Shown: positions 33,850 through 44,129 of the stretch, one piece after another
Layout of the letters: each line of letters starts with the position of its first letter
How positions within the stretch are numbered: the first letter of the stretch is position 1
NCBI RefSeq assembly: GCF_025909975.1
Contig: NZ_JAPCIO010000004.1
Coordinates: 186,001-250,000, forward strand
DNA length: 64,000 nucleotides
Direction of reading: 5' to 3'
Source: Flavobacterium lacisediminis
GTDB lineage: Bacteria; Bacteroidota; Bacteroidia; Flavobacteriales; Flavobacteriaceae
The notes under the pieces: generated by a model
What the model was told of the DNA's origin: nothing
What the model saw: only the letters and a program-made list of their open reading frames with translations
The model's database searches: none
Made by a program: the position numbers and the translations under genes

Positions 33850-33906
33850 ATGAACATGAAAATAGCAATTTACAATCCAAGACGATGTTGTCGAATGTGT
33901 AGCTGA
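33850..33906 (+). CDS. Possible Cys-rich small leader ORF before metY
   Basis: 18 codons, reading MNMKIAIYNPRRCCRMCS: three Cys and a Met in the last six residues. It lies between the attenuator terminator and metY with no terminator of its own. It could be a second regulatory uORF or a remnant of another leader. The codons around RRCC share the string ACGATGTTG with the 46-codon ORF before the second metH half. Confidence 0.4.
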   Translation: MNMKIAIYNPRRCCRMCS

Positions 33907-33971
33907 ATCAAACTCAGTAAAATCAATAAAATACATTTAAAAAACTCAATAACATCAAAAATAAAAATATC

Positions 33972-35264
33972 ATGAGCACAAATAAATTTGCAACAAACGC
34001 ATTACACGCAGGACACGATACCACTAAAAACGCAGGAACAAGAGCCGTGCCAATTTACCAAACCACATCATACGTTTTCAATAACTCAGACCACGCTGCC
34101 AATCTTTTTGGTTTAGCCGAAGCTGGTTTTATTTATACAAGATTAAACAACCCGACAAACGACATCTTAGAACAACGTTTGGCTAAATTAGAAGGCGGAA
34201 TTGGAGCTGTCGTAACTGCATCAGGAACTGCAGCCATCTCAACTGCTTTATTAACGTTGTTAAAAGCTGGCGACCACATCGTGGCTTCTAACAGTTTATA
34301 CGGTGGAACGTACAATTTATTAAACGTGACTTTGCCTAGATTAGGCATCACAACGACCTTCGTAGATCCATCAAATCCTGAAAATTTCTTAAACGCAGCA
34401 CAAGAAAACACCCGAGTGTTTTTCGCCGAAAGTTTAGGAAATCCAAAATTAGATGTACTCGATTTAAAAGCCATTTCAAAAGCCGCACAAACCTACAAAG
34501 TGCCTTTTATTGTGGATAACACAGTGGCAACTCCATTTTTGCTGAACCCAATCGAACACGGAGCAAACATCGTAATTCATTCCTTAACCAAATACATCGG
34601 TGGGAATGGAACTTCGCTTGGAGGGGTTATCATTGATGCGGGAAATTTCGATTGGAGCAACGGAAAATTCCCTGAATTCACAGAACCTTCAGCAGGTTAT
34701 CACGGATTAAAATATTATGAAGTATTAGGTGCAGTTTCTTTCATCGCAAAAGTTAGAATCGAAGGTTTACGCGATTTAGGAGCTTCGTTAAGCCCATTTA
34801 ATGCATTTCAAATTATTCAAGGATTAGAAACTTTAGCAATTCGAATCAAAAAACACAGTGAAAATGCCTTGGAATTAGCGAAATGGTTGCAAAAACGTCC
34901 AGAAGTAGCTTGGGTAAATTATCCTGGATTAATTTCTTCAAAATATTATGATTTAGCGCAACAATATTTACCAGAAGGACAAAGCGGGATTGTAACTTTT
35001 GGATTAAAAGGTGGTTATGAATCAGCTAAAAAAGTAGCAGATGAGACTCAATTTTTCTCATTGTTAGCGAATATTGGTGACACGAAATCATTAATCATTC
35101 ATCCAGCAAGTACAACGCACCAACAATTGTCAGAAGAACAACAAATCACAACCGGAGTAACGAAAGATTTAATTCGTTTATCCGTTGGTTTAGAAGATAT
35201 TGAAGACTTGAAAGCCGATTTACAAAGTGTTTTCGAAAAATTGCCAGTTCAAAATTTAGTTTAG
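33972..35264 (+). CDS. metY: O-acetylhomoserine sulfhydrylase
   Basis: PLP enzyme making homocysteine directly from O-acetylhomoserine and sulfide. 430 residues, the long form characteristic of MetY. PLP-lysine in VIHSLTKYIGGNGTSLGG near residue 205; GIGAVVTASGTAAISTALLTLL and SLYGGTYNLL (PLP phosphate region); C-terminal HPASTTHQQLS. It uses sulfide from the cys operon and O-acetylhomoserine from MetX next door. Confidence 0.95.
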   Translation: MSTNKFATNALHAGHDTTKNAGTRAVPIYQTTSYVFNNSDHAANLFGLAEAGFIYTRLNNPTNDILEQRLAKLEGGIGAVVTASGTAAISTALLTLLKAGDHIVASNSLYGGTYNLLNVTLPRLGITTTFVDPSNPENFLNAAQENTRVFFAESLGNPKLDVLDLKAISKAAQTYKVPFIVDNTVATPFLLNPIEHGANIVIHSLTKYIGGNGTSLGGVIIDAGNFDWSNGKFPEFTEPSAGYHGLKYYEVLGAVSFIAKVRIEGLRDLGASLSPFNAFQIIQGLETLAIRIKKHSENALELAKWLQKRPEVAWVNYPGLISSKYYDLAQQYLPEGQSGIVTFGLKGGYESAKKVADETQFFSLLANIGDTKSLIIHPASTTHQQLSEEQQITTGVTKDLIRLSVGLEDIEDLKADLQSVFEKLPVQNLV

Positions 35265-35279
35265 GTTTTTGTTTGTTTG

Positions 35280-35319
35280 AAGGCTGCCGATAGACCTACC
35301 TAATGGCAGCCTTTTTTTA
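35280..35319 (+). terminator. Terminator-like hairpin between metY and metX
   Basis: AAGGCTGCC pairs with GGCAGCCTT across a 16-base loop, with a T run. metX starts only 10 bases later, so it probably reduces rather than blocks read-through, or metX has its own promoter. Confidence 0.7.
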
Positions 35320-35328
35320 AAAAGAAAG

Positions 35329-36294
35329 ATGAGTAAAATTCAAAAAATAGTATTCCAAAATGTACCATTACAAAATGGAGTAGATCAAGCAAAAGTGATT
35401 TTGTCCTATCAACTGTTTGGGCAACCAGTTGGTTCTGCGCCTTTGGTAGTGGTGAATCATGCTTTAACTGGAAATTCGCAAGTAATTGGTGAAAACGGTT
35501 GGTGGCAATCGTTAATTGGTGATGATAAAATTATTGACACCAAAAAATATGCGGTTTTAGCCTTCAATATTCCTGGAAACGGTTACCAGGATGAAGAAAA
35601 TTTAATTGAGAACTATCAAGATTTCACTACTTACGATGTGGCTAATTTATTTTGGAAAGGAATCGATTCGTTTAAAGTGAATCAAGTTTTTGCGGTAATT
35701 GGTGGAAGTTTAGGCGGAGCAATTGCGTGGGAAATGGCTGCAATTCGACCAAAAGCGATTGCGAATTTAATTCCGGTAGCAACAAGTTGGAAAGCTTCTG
35801 ATTGGTTGATTGGAAATGTATTAATTCAAGATTTGATTTTGAATAATTCTAACAATCCAATTCACGATGCCAGAATTCACGCCATGTTATTGTATCGAAC
35901 ACCTGAATCACTCCAAGAAAAATTCAATACTAAATTGCAAAACTCAGAAAGATTGTTTCAAGTGGAAAGTTGGTTGTTGCATCACGGAGAAAAATTGCAA
36001 AATCGATTTCAGCTTTCGGCTTACAAACTCATGAATCATTTATTGAAAACTACCGATGTTTTTAAAAATAACAGTAAATCGGAAGTCATAAAAAGCATCA
36101 CATCGAACATTCATTTAATCAGTGTGAACACCGATTATTTTTTTACAGCAAACGAAATCAAAATAGCTTTTCAGGAAGTCAAAAACTACAAAAACAATAC
36201 ATTTTATCACGAAATCAAATCCATTCACGGGCATGATGCTTTCTTGATAGAATTTGAACAACTAAACAACATACTTAAACCTATATTTAATTAG
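35329..36294 (+). CDS. metX: Homoserine O-acetyltransferase-like alpha/beta hydrolase
   Basis: Predicted to acetylate homoserine. 321 residues, a little shorter than typical MetX (about 350-380). Alpha/beta hydrolase motifs: NHALTGNSQ (oxyanion region), nucleophile Ser in GGSLGGAIAWEMA, and catalytic Asp/His near the end (SVNTDYFFTANE, HGHDAFLIEF). Lies between metY and thrA, which supports MetX over other acyltransferases. Confidence 0.88.
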   Translation: MSKIQKIVFQNVPLQNGVDQAKVILSYQLFGQPVGSAPLVVVNHALTGNSQVIGENGWWQSLIGDDKIIDTKKYAVLAFNIPGNGYQDEENLIENYQDFTTYDVANLFWKGIDSFKVNQVFAVIGGSLGGAIAWEMAAIRPKAIANLIPVATSWKASDWLIGNVLIQDLILNNSNNPIHDARIHAMLLYRTPESLQEKFNTKLQNSERLFQVESWLLHHGEKLQNRFQLSAYKLMNHLLKTTDVFKNNSKSEVIKSITSNIHLISVNTDYFFTANEIKIAFQEVKNYKNNTFYHEIKSIHGHDAFLIEFEQLNNILKPIFN

Positions 36295-36301
36295 AAAACA
36301 A

Positions 36302-38716
36302 ATGAAAATATTAAAATTTGGAGGAAAATCATTAGCAAACGGAGAAGGATTACAAAAAGTAATTCAAACAATTGCTCAAAAATATTTCAATAACGAACCC
36401 ATCGCAGTCGTAGTTTCGGCAAGAGGTAACGCCACTGACGAATTGGTAATTTTACTAAAAAAAGCGCAAGCCAACATCAATTTTCAAGCGGATTTTGAGC
36501 AATTTAAAAAATACCAATTGGAAGGTTTGAAAGAAAACATCTTCGAAGAAGAATTTTCGGTTTTACAGAAATTACTAGAAGGTGTCTCGCTTTTAGGAGA
36601 TTACAGCGAAAAAATCAAAGACCAAGTCATTGCGTATGGCGAAATTCTATCGGCAAAATATGTCGCTTATGTTTTAAACGAAAATAGCATCAAAGCACAA
36701 TTCACCGATTCTCGTCAATTAATAAAAACCGATACTAATTTCGGAAATGCGCAACCAATTGACGCTGTTTCAAAGCGAAATGTCTTAGATTATTTCGAAA
36801 AAAATTCGGATAAAGTGAATATTGTTACGGGTTTTATTGGTTCAACTTTACATAACGAAACCACTACTTTAGGAAGAAACGGAAGTAATTACACGGCTTC
36901 TTTATTAGCTAATTATCTGAATGCAGAAGAATTTCAAAATTATACTCACGTTGACGGAATTTTTACCGCTAATCCCGATTTAGTAGCTGATGCAAAAAAA
37001 ATTGAGCGATTGTCTTTCAATGAAGCGAATGAGTTGGCAAATTTTGGAGCGCAAATTTTACATGCCAAAACCATTATTCCTTTGGTGGAAAAAAATATTC
37101 CGTTACGTATTTTAAATACTTTCAATCCTGAAAATGAAGGAACTTTAATCACTGCCGAGCAAACGAATGAAGGTATTAAATCGCTTTCGGTTTTAACGAA
37201 TGTTTCGCTGATTAATTTAGAAGGAAGAGGTTTGTTAGGAAAAACGGGTGTTGATGCAAGAATTTTCCGTGTGATGGCTGAAAATGATATTAGTGTGAGT
37301 ATCATTTCACAAGGTTCTTCGGAAAGAGGAATTGGTTTGGTGGTGAGTTCTGATAAAGCTTCCAAAGCTTTGGTAGGTTTAGAAAAAGAATTTGAAACCG
37401 ATTTTTATACGAAAGATGTCAATAAAATTTCGGTAAACGATAATATAGCGGTGATTTCGATTATTGGGCAAGATTTAACGAATTTCCACAAACCATACAC
37501 TGCTTTAATCCGAAATAAAATCACGCCAATTTTGTTGAATAATACCGTTACAGGAAGAAATATCAGTTTGGTGATCAGTCAAGATGAATTCAAACGTGCT
37601 TTAAATGTAATTCACGGCGAAATTTTTGGTGTAGCAAAAAAAATCAACATTGCCATTTTCGGTCACGGAACAGTTGGAGGAACTTTGATTTCCCAAATTT
37701 TAGAATCAACAAAAAACATCGAAAAGAGAAAAGGAATCAAGTTGAATGTGTTTGCTATCGCGAATTCAAAGAAAGTCTTGTTGAATAAATTCGGAATTAG
37801 CGAAAATTGGAAAGCTACATTAGAAGATAAAGGGCAAGATTATAAAGTAGAAGACATAATCGCTTATGCCAAAGAACATCATTTAGAAAATTTAATCGCC
37901 ATTGACAACACGGCAAGTACTACTTTCATTGAAAATTACATTTCCTTGGCTGAAAATAGTTTTGATTTGATTTCTTCCAATAAAGTCGCAAATACAGTAA
38001 GTTTTGATTTCTACAAAAAACTGCGAAAAGTATTAAAAGACAATCAAAAAGAATATTTGTACGAAACCAATGTGGGTGCCGGATTGCCTTTAATTGATAC
38101 AATAAAATTATTGCATTTATCAGGTGAAAATATTACGAAAATTAAAGGCGTTTTTTCAGGAACTTTAAGTTATTTGTTCAATAATTTTTCAGTGGAAGAA
38201 AAGAAATTCAGCGAAGTATTACAAGAAGCCATCGACAAAGGTTTTACAGAACCTGATCCAAGAGAAGATTTAAACGGAAACGACGTTGGACGAAAATTAT
38301 TAATCTTAGCACGCGAATTAGATTTACAAAACGAATTCGAAGAAATCCAAATTCAAAATTTAATTCCAGAAGCTTTGCGTGAAGGAAGTGCAACCGATTT
38401 TCTAAATCGTATATCAGAATTAGATGGAATTTACCAAAACATCAAAGATGCTCAAGGACCAAATGAAGTCTTGCGTTACATCGGAGAATTATCAGGTGAT
38501 TTGCAACAAGACAAAGGAAAATTAGAAGTAAAATTAATATCCGTTCCAGCCAATTCTGCTTTAGGTTCTTTAAAAGGTTCTGATTCTATTTTCGAAATTT
38601 ATACCGAATCTTATGGAGAGCAACCTATCGTAATTCAAGGCGCTGGAGCTGGTGCATCCGTAACCGCAAGAGGTGTTTTTGGTGACATTTTACGCTTATC
38701 CGAAAAAAAATTATAA
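36302..38716 (+). CDS. thrA: Bifunctional aspartate kinase / homoserine dehydrogenase
   Basis: Catalyses the first and third steps from aspartate to homoserine. 804 residues: aspartate kinase domain (KFGGKSLANGEG at the start, TLGRNGSNYTASLLA), ACT regulatory repeats (about 295-445, with ENDISVSIISQGSSERGIGLV), and a homoserine dehydrogenase domain with GHGTVGGTL and KIKGVFSGTLSYLFNNF. It provides homoserine for MetX seven bases upstream. ACT domains suggest feedback control by threonine or another amino acid. Confidence 0.96.
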   Translation: MKILKFGGKSLANGEGLQKVIQTIAQKYFNNEPIAVVVSARGNATDELVILLKKAQANINFQADFEQFKKYQLEGLKENIFEEEFSVLQKLLEGVSLLGDYSEKIKDQVIAYGEILSAKYVAYVLNENSIKAQFTDSRQLIKTDTNFGNAQPIDAVSKRNVLDYFEKNSDKVNIVTGFIGSTLHNETTTLGRNGSNYTASLLANYLNAEEFQNYTHVDGIFTANPDLVADAKKIERLSFNEANELANFGAQILHAKTIIPLVEKNIPLRILNTFNPENEGTLITAEQTNEGIKSLSVLTNVSLINLEGRGLLGKTGVDARIFRVMAENDISVSIISQGSSERGIGLVVSSDKASKALVGLEKEFETDFYTKDVNKISVNDNIAVISIIGQDLTNFHKPYTALIRNKITPILLNNTVTGRNISLVISQDEFKRALNVIHGEIFGVAKKINIAIFGHGTVGGTLISQILESTKNIEKRKGIKLNVFAIANSKKVLLNKFGISENWKATLEDKGQDYKVEDIIAYAKEHHLENLIAIDNTASTTFIENYISLAENSFDLISSNKVANTVSFDFYKKLRKVLKDNQKEYLYETNVGAGLPLIDTIKLLHLSGENITKIKGVFSGTLSYLFNNFSVEEKKFSEVLQEAIDKGFTEPDPREDLNGNDVGRKLLILARELDLQNEFEEIQIQNLIPEALREGSATDFLNRISELDGIYQNIKDAQGPNEVLRYIGELSGDLQQDKGKLEVKLISVPANSALGSLKGSDSIFEIYTESYGEQPIVIQGAGAGASVTARGVFGDILRLSEKKL

Positions 38717-38730
38717 CCACCCAAACTCAA

Positions 38731-38763
38731 AACCTGCAAGATGTAAAAGTCTTGTAGGTTTTA
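38731..38763 (+). terminator. Terminator after thrA
   Basis: AACCTGCAAGA and TCTTGTAGGTT pair over 11 positions (one G-U), followed by TTT. The bases after it up to 38806 resemble the heptamer spacers seen elsewhere (TTCAACG, ATTAAAC, AATTCAA). Confidence 0.65.
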
Positions 38764-38806
38764 AACTTTAAAAGTTCAACGATTAAACAATTCAACAAAC
38801 AAAACC

Positions 38807-39979
38807 ATGAGTAACCAAAATTTAGGATTAGAAACCCAAGCTATCAGAACGCAATTAGAGCGCACTCAATATTTAGAACATTCTGTTCCGTTATATTTAA
38901 CATCAAGTTTTATTTTTGAAGATGCTGAAGACATGCGCGCTTCATTTGCGGAGGAAAAAGAACGCAATATTTACAGTCGATTTTCCAATCCCAATACATC
39001 AGAATTCGTAGAAAAAATTTGTTTGATGGAAGGAGCAGAAGACGGCTACGCTTTCGCAACAGGAATGGCGGCGGTATATTCTACTTTTGCTGCTTTGTTG
39101 AATTCGGGAGATCATATTGTTTCGGCAAGTAGTGTTTTTGGTTCGACGCATACGTTGTTTACTAAATATTTTCCAAAATGGAATATTACGACGAGTTATT
39201 TCGATGTCAACAAACCAGAAACAATTGAAAATTTCATTCAACCAAATACAAAAATACTTTACGCAGAATCACCAACTAATCCAGCAGTTGATATTTTAGA
39301 TTTAGAATTGTTGGGGAAAATTGCTAAAAAGCATAATCTGATTTTAATCATCGATAACTGTTTTGCGACTCCTTACATTCAAAATCCAATTCAATTTGGA
39401 GCCGATTTAGTGATTCATTCTGCCACCAAATTAATCGATGGGCAAGGCCGTGTTTTAGGCGGAGTAACCGTTGGTCGTTCGGATTTAATTCGAGAGATTT
39501 ATTTGTTTTCTCGTAATACCGGACCAGCTTTGTCGCCTTTCAATGCTTGGGTATTGTCTAAAAGTTTAGAAACCTTGCCAGTTCGTATTGAAAAACATTG
39601 CGAAAATGCTTTAAAAGTCGCTGAATTTTTAGAAAATAATCCAAATGTCGCTTCGGTGAAATATCCATTTTTGAAATCGCATCCGCAATATGAAGTCGCT
39701 AAAAAGCAAATGAAATTAGGTGGAAATATTGTAGCGTTTGAAATTAAAGGAGGAATTGAAGCAGGAAGGAAATTTTTAGACAAAATCAAATTATGTTCGT
39801 TGTCTGCGAATTTAGGTGACACGCGTTCGATTGTAACACATCCAGCTTCTACTACACATAGTAAATTGACGGAAGAGGAACGTTTGGCAGTAAGTATTAC
39901 TGATGGTTTGGTCCGCGTTTCTGTTGGTTTGGAAACCGTTCAAGATGTAATTAATGACTTAAAACAAGCGTTAGAATAA
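38807..39979 (+). CDS. Cys/Met-metabolism PLP enzyme (cystathionine synthase / sulfhydrylase type)
   Basis: 390 residues, gamma-family PLP enzyme. PLP-lysine in VIHSATKLIDGQGRVLGG near residue 205, GMAAVYSTFAALLNSGDH earlier, HPASTTHSKLT near the end. The DGQGR variant of the lysine loop is typical of O-succinylhomoserine sulfhydrylase (MetZ)-type sequences. Could also act as cystathionine gamma-synthase. Its presence beside metY gives two routes or two specificities to homocysteine. Confidence 0.85.
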   Translation: MSNQNLGLETQAIRTQLERTQYLEHSVPLYLTSSFIFEDAEDMRASFAEEKERNIYSRFSNPNTSEFVEKICLMEGAEDGYAFATGMAAVYSTFAALLNSGDHIVSASSVFGSTHTLFTKYFPKWNITTSYFDVNKPETIENFIQPNTKILYAESPTNPAVDILDLELLGKIAKKHNLILIIDNCFATPYIQNPIQFGADLVIHSATKLIDGQGRVLGGVTVGRSDLIREIYLFSRNTGPALSPFNAWVLSKSLETLPVRIEKHCENALKVAEFLENNPNVASVKYPFLKSHPQYEVAKKQMKLGGNIVAFEIKGGIEAGRKFLDKIKLCSLSANLGDTRSIVTHPASTTHSKLTEEERLAVSITDGLVRVSVGLETVQDVINDLKQALE

Positions 39980-39993
39980 AACTTTTTAAATTA

Positions 39994-40049
39994 TTTTATA
40001 GATTTATATTCTTAATTTAAGATTAAAATAGGAATATAAATCTATAAAA
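39994..40049. repeat. 18-bp perfect inverted repeat before the SAM riboswitch
   Basis: The arm at 39994-40011 (ending TAGATTTATATTC) is exactly complementary to 40032-40049, with a 20-base AT-rich loop. It could end transcription from the upstream gene despite its low GC, or be a protein-binding site; AATCTA also appears in the dyads of the sulfur cassettes. Confidence 0.6.
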
Positions 40050-40102
40050 AATATATTTTTAATGAAATTTTAGAAAATATTTCATAATTTCAATTTTGTC
40101 AC

Positions 40103-40110
40103 TACATTTG
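40103..40110 (+). promoter_or_regulatory. Promoter -7 element for the metH leader
   Basis: TACATTTG matches TAnnTTTG and lies about 24 bases before the riboswitch's first stem. No clear TTG at the usual distance. Confidence 0.45.
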
Positions 40111-40133
40111 CAATGTTCATAATTATAGTGTTT

Positions 40134-40239
40134 GTTATCACGAAAGCTGGAGGGAATAGACCCTGCGAAAGCTTAGCAACCTCCCGCGCTAGTGGAAAGG
40201 TGCTACATTCTATTCCGATATTTATCGGAAGCAGATAAC
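40134..40239 (+). promoter_or_regulatory. SAM-I (S-box) riboswitch
   Basis: Closing stem GTTATC (40134-40139) with GATAAC (40234-40239). Core elements in order: GGAGGGA, GACCCTGCGAAA, GCAACCTCCC and AAGGTGCTACATTC, followed by a variable hairpin (TTCCGATATTTATCGGAA). This is the conserved S-box layout. It lies about 85 bases before metH; a small AGGC/GCCT hairpin near 40294-40307 may be part of the expression platform. With the inverted repeat and promoter it accounts for the gap 39980-40322. Confidence 0.92.
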
Positions 40240-40322
40240 GTTAGAATTGCTCTCCAACTTTCTACGGTAACAAATTAAGTTAATCAAGAAAAATAGGCAA
40301 TTAGCCTTTGAGAGAGAATACA

Positions 40323-41309
40323 ATGTCAAAAATTCAAGAACAAATCAAAAACCGAATTCTCGTGCTCGATGGAGCTATGGGAACGATGTTGCAACGTTAT
40401 AAATTTGAAGAAGAAGATTTCAGAGGCGAACGCTTCAAAGATTTTCCACATCCATTAAAAGGAAACAACGATTTGCTTTCCATTACCCAACCAGAAGCTG
40501 TAAAATCAGTACATCGCGCTTATTTTGAAGCAGGTGCTGATATTGTAGAAACTAATACTTTTTCGGGAACGACTATCGGAATGGCGGATTATTATTTAGA
40601 AGATTTAGTTTACGAACTGAATTTTCAATCAGCAAAAATCGCTCGTGAAGTGGCAGATGAATTTACAGATAAGCCAAGATTTGTAGCAGGTTCCATCGGT
40701 CCGACGAACAGAACAGCATCAATGTCACCTGATGTTAATGATCCAGGTTTCAGAGCAGTGAATTTTGATGATTTAAAAATCGCTTACAAACAACAAGTAG
40801 AAGCTTTAATTGATGGTGGTTGCGATTTACTTTTGGTAGAAACAATTTTCGATACCTTAAATGCAAAAGCCGCATTGTTTGCTATTGAAGAAGTAAAAGA
40901 AGAACGCAATATCGATATTCCAGTAATGGTTTCCGGAACAATTACCGATGCTTCTGGAAGAACACTTTCTGGTCAAACGGTAGAAGCTTTTTTGATTTCG
41001 ATTTCACATATTCCATTGTTAAGCGTTGGATTTAATTGCGCTTTAGGTGCTGACCAATTAAAACCGTATTTAAAAACATTAGGAAATAATACCTCGTTAA
41101 ATATTTCAGCACATCCAAATGCTGGTTTACCCAATGCCTTTGGACAATACGACCAAACGCCTGAGGAAATGCAACAATTAATTCGGGAATATTTACAAGA
41201 AAATTTAGTAAATATAATAGGTGGCTGTTGCGGAACTACACCAGAACACATCAAATTAATTGCTGAGGTAGCAAAAGAATTCAAACCAAGAGAAAGCGTT
41301 TTGGTTTAA
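40323..41309 (+). CDS. metH: Methionine synthase, homocysteine-binding half
   Basis: 328 residues, only the homocysteine S-methyltransferase barrel of MetH. Zn ligands appear in GFNCALG (one Cys) and GGCCGTTPEH (two Cys). N-terminal LDGAMGTMLQRYKFEE is typical. The remaining MetH domains are in the next large gene, so the enzyme works as two polypeptides. The ATG at 40323 is preferred to the TTG at 40308. Regulated by the SAM riboswitch upstream. Confidence 0.93.
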   Translation: MSKIQEQIKNRILVLDGAMGTMLQRYKFEEEDFRGERFKDFPHPLKGNNDLLSITQPEAVKSVHRAYFEAGADIVETNTFSGTTIGMADYYLEDLVYELNFQSAKIAREVADEFTDKPRFVAGSIGPTNRTASMSPDVNDPGFRAVNFDDLKIAYKQQVEALIDGGCDLLLVETIFDTLNAKAALFAIEEVKEERNIDIPVMVSGTITDASGRTLSGQTVEAFLISISHIPLLSVGFNCALGADQLKPYLKTLGNNTSLNISAHPNAGLPNAFGQYDQTPEEMQQLIREYLQENLVNIIGGCCGTTPEHIKLIAEVAKEFKPRESVLV

Positions 41310-41322
41310 GCAAAGAAATACA

Positions 41323-41463
41323 ATGAAAAACAGAACAATAAAAATAAATTTCGAATCATTTTTAAATTCACAACGATGTTGGGTTTGCCAATATGTTAGT
41401 GATAGTAAAGTCTTTTGGAAGTCTGTTGCAAAACATTATAAAAGAATAAGTAATGAGTTATAA
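41323..41463 (+). CDS. 46-codon ORF between the metH halves
   Basis: Begins [20 protein letters not shown] and contains a C-x2-C (RCWVCQ), then a basic, aromatic C-terminus. It overlaps the second metH start by 11 bases, in a different frame. No family recognised. The overlap suggests translational coupling; it may also be chance. The segment NSQRC resembles NPRRC of the small ORF before metY. Confidence 0.4.
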   Translation: MKNRTIKINFESFLNSQRCWVCQYVSDSKVFWKSVAKHYKRISNEL

Positions 41464-44128
41464 TTCCGATAAATATTTAAAATTATCAGGTTTAGAACCT
41501 TTGATTGTAACTCCAGAAACGAATTTTGTAAACGTTGGAGAACGAACAAATGTAACCGGTTCTAGAAAATTTCTTCGTTTAATCAAAGAAGAAAAATATG
41601 ATGAAGCCTTAGATATCGCGCGCGCTCAAGTAGAAGGTGGTGCACAAATCATCGATGTCAACATGGATGAAGGAATGTTGGATGGCGTTTATGCTATGAC
41701 TAAATTCCTTAATCTAATCGCAGCCGAACCAGATATTGCAAGAGTTCCTGTTATGATTGATAGTTCCAAATGGGAAATTATCGAAGCAGGTTTAAAAGTA
41801 ATTCAAGGAAAAGGTGTGGTAAACTCCATTTCTTTAAAAGAAGGAGAAGCTACTTTTATTCATCATGCCAAATTAATCAAACGATACGGCGCTGCGGTAA
41901 TTGTTATGGCTTTTGACGAAAATGGTCAAGCGGATACTTACGAAAGACGTATCGAAATCTGTAAAAGAAGTTATGATATTTTGGTTAATCAAGTTGGTTT
42001 TCCTGCTGAAGATATCATTTTTGATCCCAATATTTTTCCAGTTGCAACCGGAATGGAAGAGCATAAATTAAATGCATTAGATTTCTTCCGAGCGACCAAA
42101 TGGATTCGCGAAAATCTTCCATATGCTAATATTTCTGGTGGTGTGAGCAACGTGTCTTTTTCTTTCCGTGGAAACGATAAAGTTCGTGAAGCGATGCATT
42201 CTGCGTTCTTGTATCATGCCATCCATAACGGAATGACGATGGGAATTGTGAATCCTGAAATGTTGGAAATTTACGATGAAATTGATCCTATTTTGTTAGA
42301 ACACGTTGAAGACGTTTTATTAAATAGAAGAGAAGATGCCACAGAGCGTTTACTAGATTTAGCCGAAAGTTTCAAAGGTGATGTAAAATCGAATGAAAAA
42401 GCGATTGCCGAATGGCGAAATGGTTCGGTTCAAGAGCGATTAACGCATTCATTAGTAAAAGGAATTGACGAATTTATCGAAATTGATATCGAAGAAGCGC
42501 GTCAGTTGGCCAAAAAACCTATCGAAGTGATCGAAATCAATTTGATGGCCGGAATGAACGTGGTGGGAGATTTGTTTGGAAGCGGAAAAATGTTCTTGCC
42601 ACAAGTTGTTAAATCCGCTCGTGTGATGAAAAAAGCAGTGGCTTATTTGCTTCCTTATATCGAAGCTTCAAAAGATGGTTCTACTTCGTCAAATGCTGGA
42701 AAAGTATTGATGGCGACTGTAAAAGGCGATGTGCATGATATTGGAAAAAACATAGTTTCAGTAGTTTTAGCGTGTAATAATTTCGAAATTATTGATTTAG
42801 GTGTGATGGTTCCGCCAGAAAAAATCATTGAAGTTGCGGTTAAAGAAAATGTAGATATTATCGGTTTGAGTGGTTTGATTACGCCTTCGCTGGACGAAAT
42901 GGTGTATTTGGCCAAAGAAATGGATAAATTGAACATCAAAATTCCAGTAATGATTGGTGGTGCTACAACTTCTCGTGCGCATACGGCTGTGAAAATTGCT
43001 CCAGAATATAAAGAAACCGTTGTTCATGTGAACGATGCTTCTCGTGCGGTAACAGTAGCAACCAATTTATTGCAACCCGATACTAAAATTACTTATGCAA
43101 AATCGCTTCGTGAGGAATATGATTCACTTCGCGAAGGCTATTTGAATAGAAGTCGAGAGAAAAATTTCTTATCGATTCAAGAAGCACGTAAAAATAAATT
43201 CAAAATCGATTGGGATACGTTTGAGCCTGTCAAGCCAAATTTCATAGGAACAAAAACAATTGAAGTTGAACTTTCAGAATTAGTAGATTTCATCGATTGG
43301 ACACCATTTTTTCAATCTTGGGAATTATACGGAAAATATCCAGCGATTTTAACTGATGGAATTGTAGGCGAGCAAGCGACTCATTTGTTTGAAGATGCAC
43401 AAAAAATGCTTTCTCAAATTGTTACTGAAAAATGGTTCACCGCAAAAGGAATTTTAGGAATTTTTCCAGCCAATACTATTAATGATGACGATGTTGAAGT
43501 TGTCGCTTCAAACGAAGTTGAGAAATTTTTGACGCTTCGCCAACAATCACAAAAAACGGTTGGAGCTCCAAATATCGCATTGGCGGATTTTATTGCTCCA
43601 AAAGAAATTGGTAAACAAGATTATATTGGATGTTTCTGCGTCACAACCGGTTTTGGAGTAGATGAAAAAGCTTCGGAATTTGAAAAGCAATTAGATGATT
43701 ACAATTCGATTTTAGTTAAAGCTTTGGGAGACAGATTAGCAGAGGCTTTCGCAGAATATTTGCATTTGAAAGTACGAAAAGAAATTTGGGGTTATGCTTC
43801 CGATGAGGTGTTATCAAATGACGAATTAATCAAAGAACAATACAAAGGAATTCGTCCTGCGCCAGGTTATCCAGCTTGTCCTGACCATTTAGAAAAACCA
43901 ACAATTTGGAAATTATTAAATGTAGAACAAGAAATAGGAGTAAAGTTAACCGAAAGTATGGCAATGTGGCCAGCAGCTTCGGTTTCAGGTTATTATTTTG
44001 CGAATCCGGAAAGTAAATATTTTGGTTTAGGAAAAATTAAAAAAGACCAATTAGAAGATTACGCCAAAAGAAGAAATATTAGTATTGAGCAAGCCGAAAA
44101 ATGGCTCTCACCAAACTTAGCAGATTAA
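41453..44128 (+). CDS. metH: Methionine synthase, folate, cobalamin and activation domains
   Basis: 891 residues, the rest of B12-dependent methionine synthase. Order: pterin-binding domain ([15 protein letters not shown], about 1-300), cap and B12-binding domains with the histidine-ligand motif [15 protein letters not shown] near residue 430, and the SAM-binding activation domain with [14 protein letters not shown] near the end. Needs the homocysteine half encoded upstream. Ends one base before metF. Confidence 0.96.
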   Translation: MSYNSDKYLKLSGLEPLIVTPETNFVNVGERTNVTGSRKFLRLIKEEKYDEALDIARAQVEGGAQIIDVNMDEGMLDGVYAMTKFLNLIAAEPDIARVPVMIDSSKWEIIEAGLKVIQGKGVVNSISLKEGEATFIHHAKLIKRYGAAVIVMAFDENGQADTYERRIEICKRSYDILVNQVGFPAEDIIFDPNIFPVATGMEEHKLNALDFFRATKWIRENLPYANISGGVSNVSFSFRGNDKVREAMHSAFLYHAIHNGMTMGIVNPEMLEIYDEIDPILLEHVEDVLLNRREDATERLLDLAESFKGDVKSNEKAIAEWRNGSVQERLTHSLVKGIDEFIEIDIEEARQLAKKPIEVIEINLMAGMNVVGDLFGSGKMFLPQVVKSARVMKKAVAYLLPYIEASKDGSTSSNAGKVLMATVKGDVHDIGKNIVSVVLACNNFEIIDLGVMVPPEKIIEVAVKENVDIIGLSGLITPSLDEMVYLAKEMDKLNIKIPVMIGGATTSRAHTAVKIAPEYKETVVHVNDASRAVTVATNLLQPDTKITYAKSLREEYDSLREGYLNRSREKNFLSIQEARKNKFKIDWDTFEPVKPNFIGTKTIEVELSELVDFIDWTPFFQSWELYGKYPAILTDGIVGEQATHLFEDAQKMLSQIVTEKWFTAKGILGIFPANTINDDDVEVVASNEVEKFLTLRQQSQKTVGAPNIALADFIAPKEIGKQDYIGCFCVTTGFGVDEKASEFEKQLDDYNSILVKALGDRLAEAFAEYLHLKVRKEIWGYASDEVLSNDELIKEQYKGIRPAPGYPACPDHLEKPTIWKLLNVEQEIGVKLTESMAMWPAASVSGYYFANPESKYFGLGKIKKDQLEDYAKRRNISIEQAEKWLSPNLAD

Positions 44129-44129
44129 A

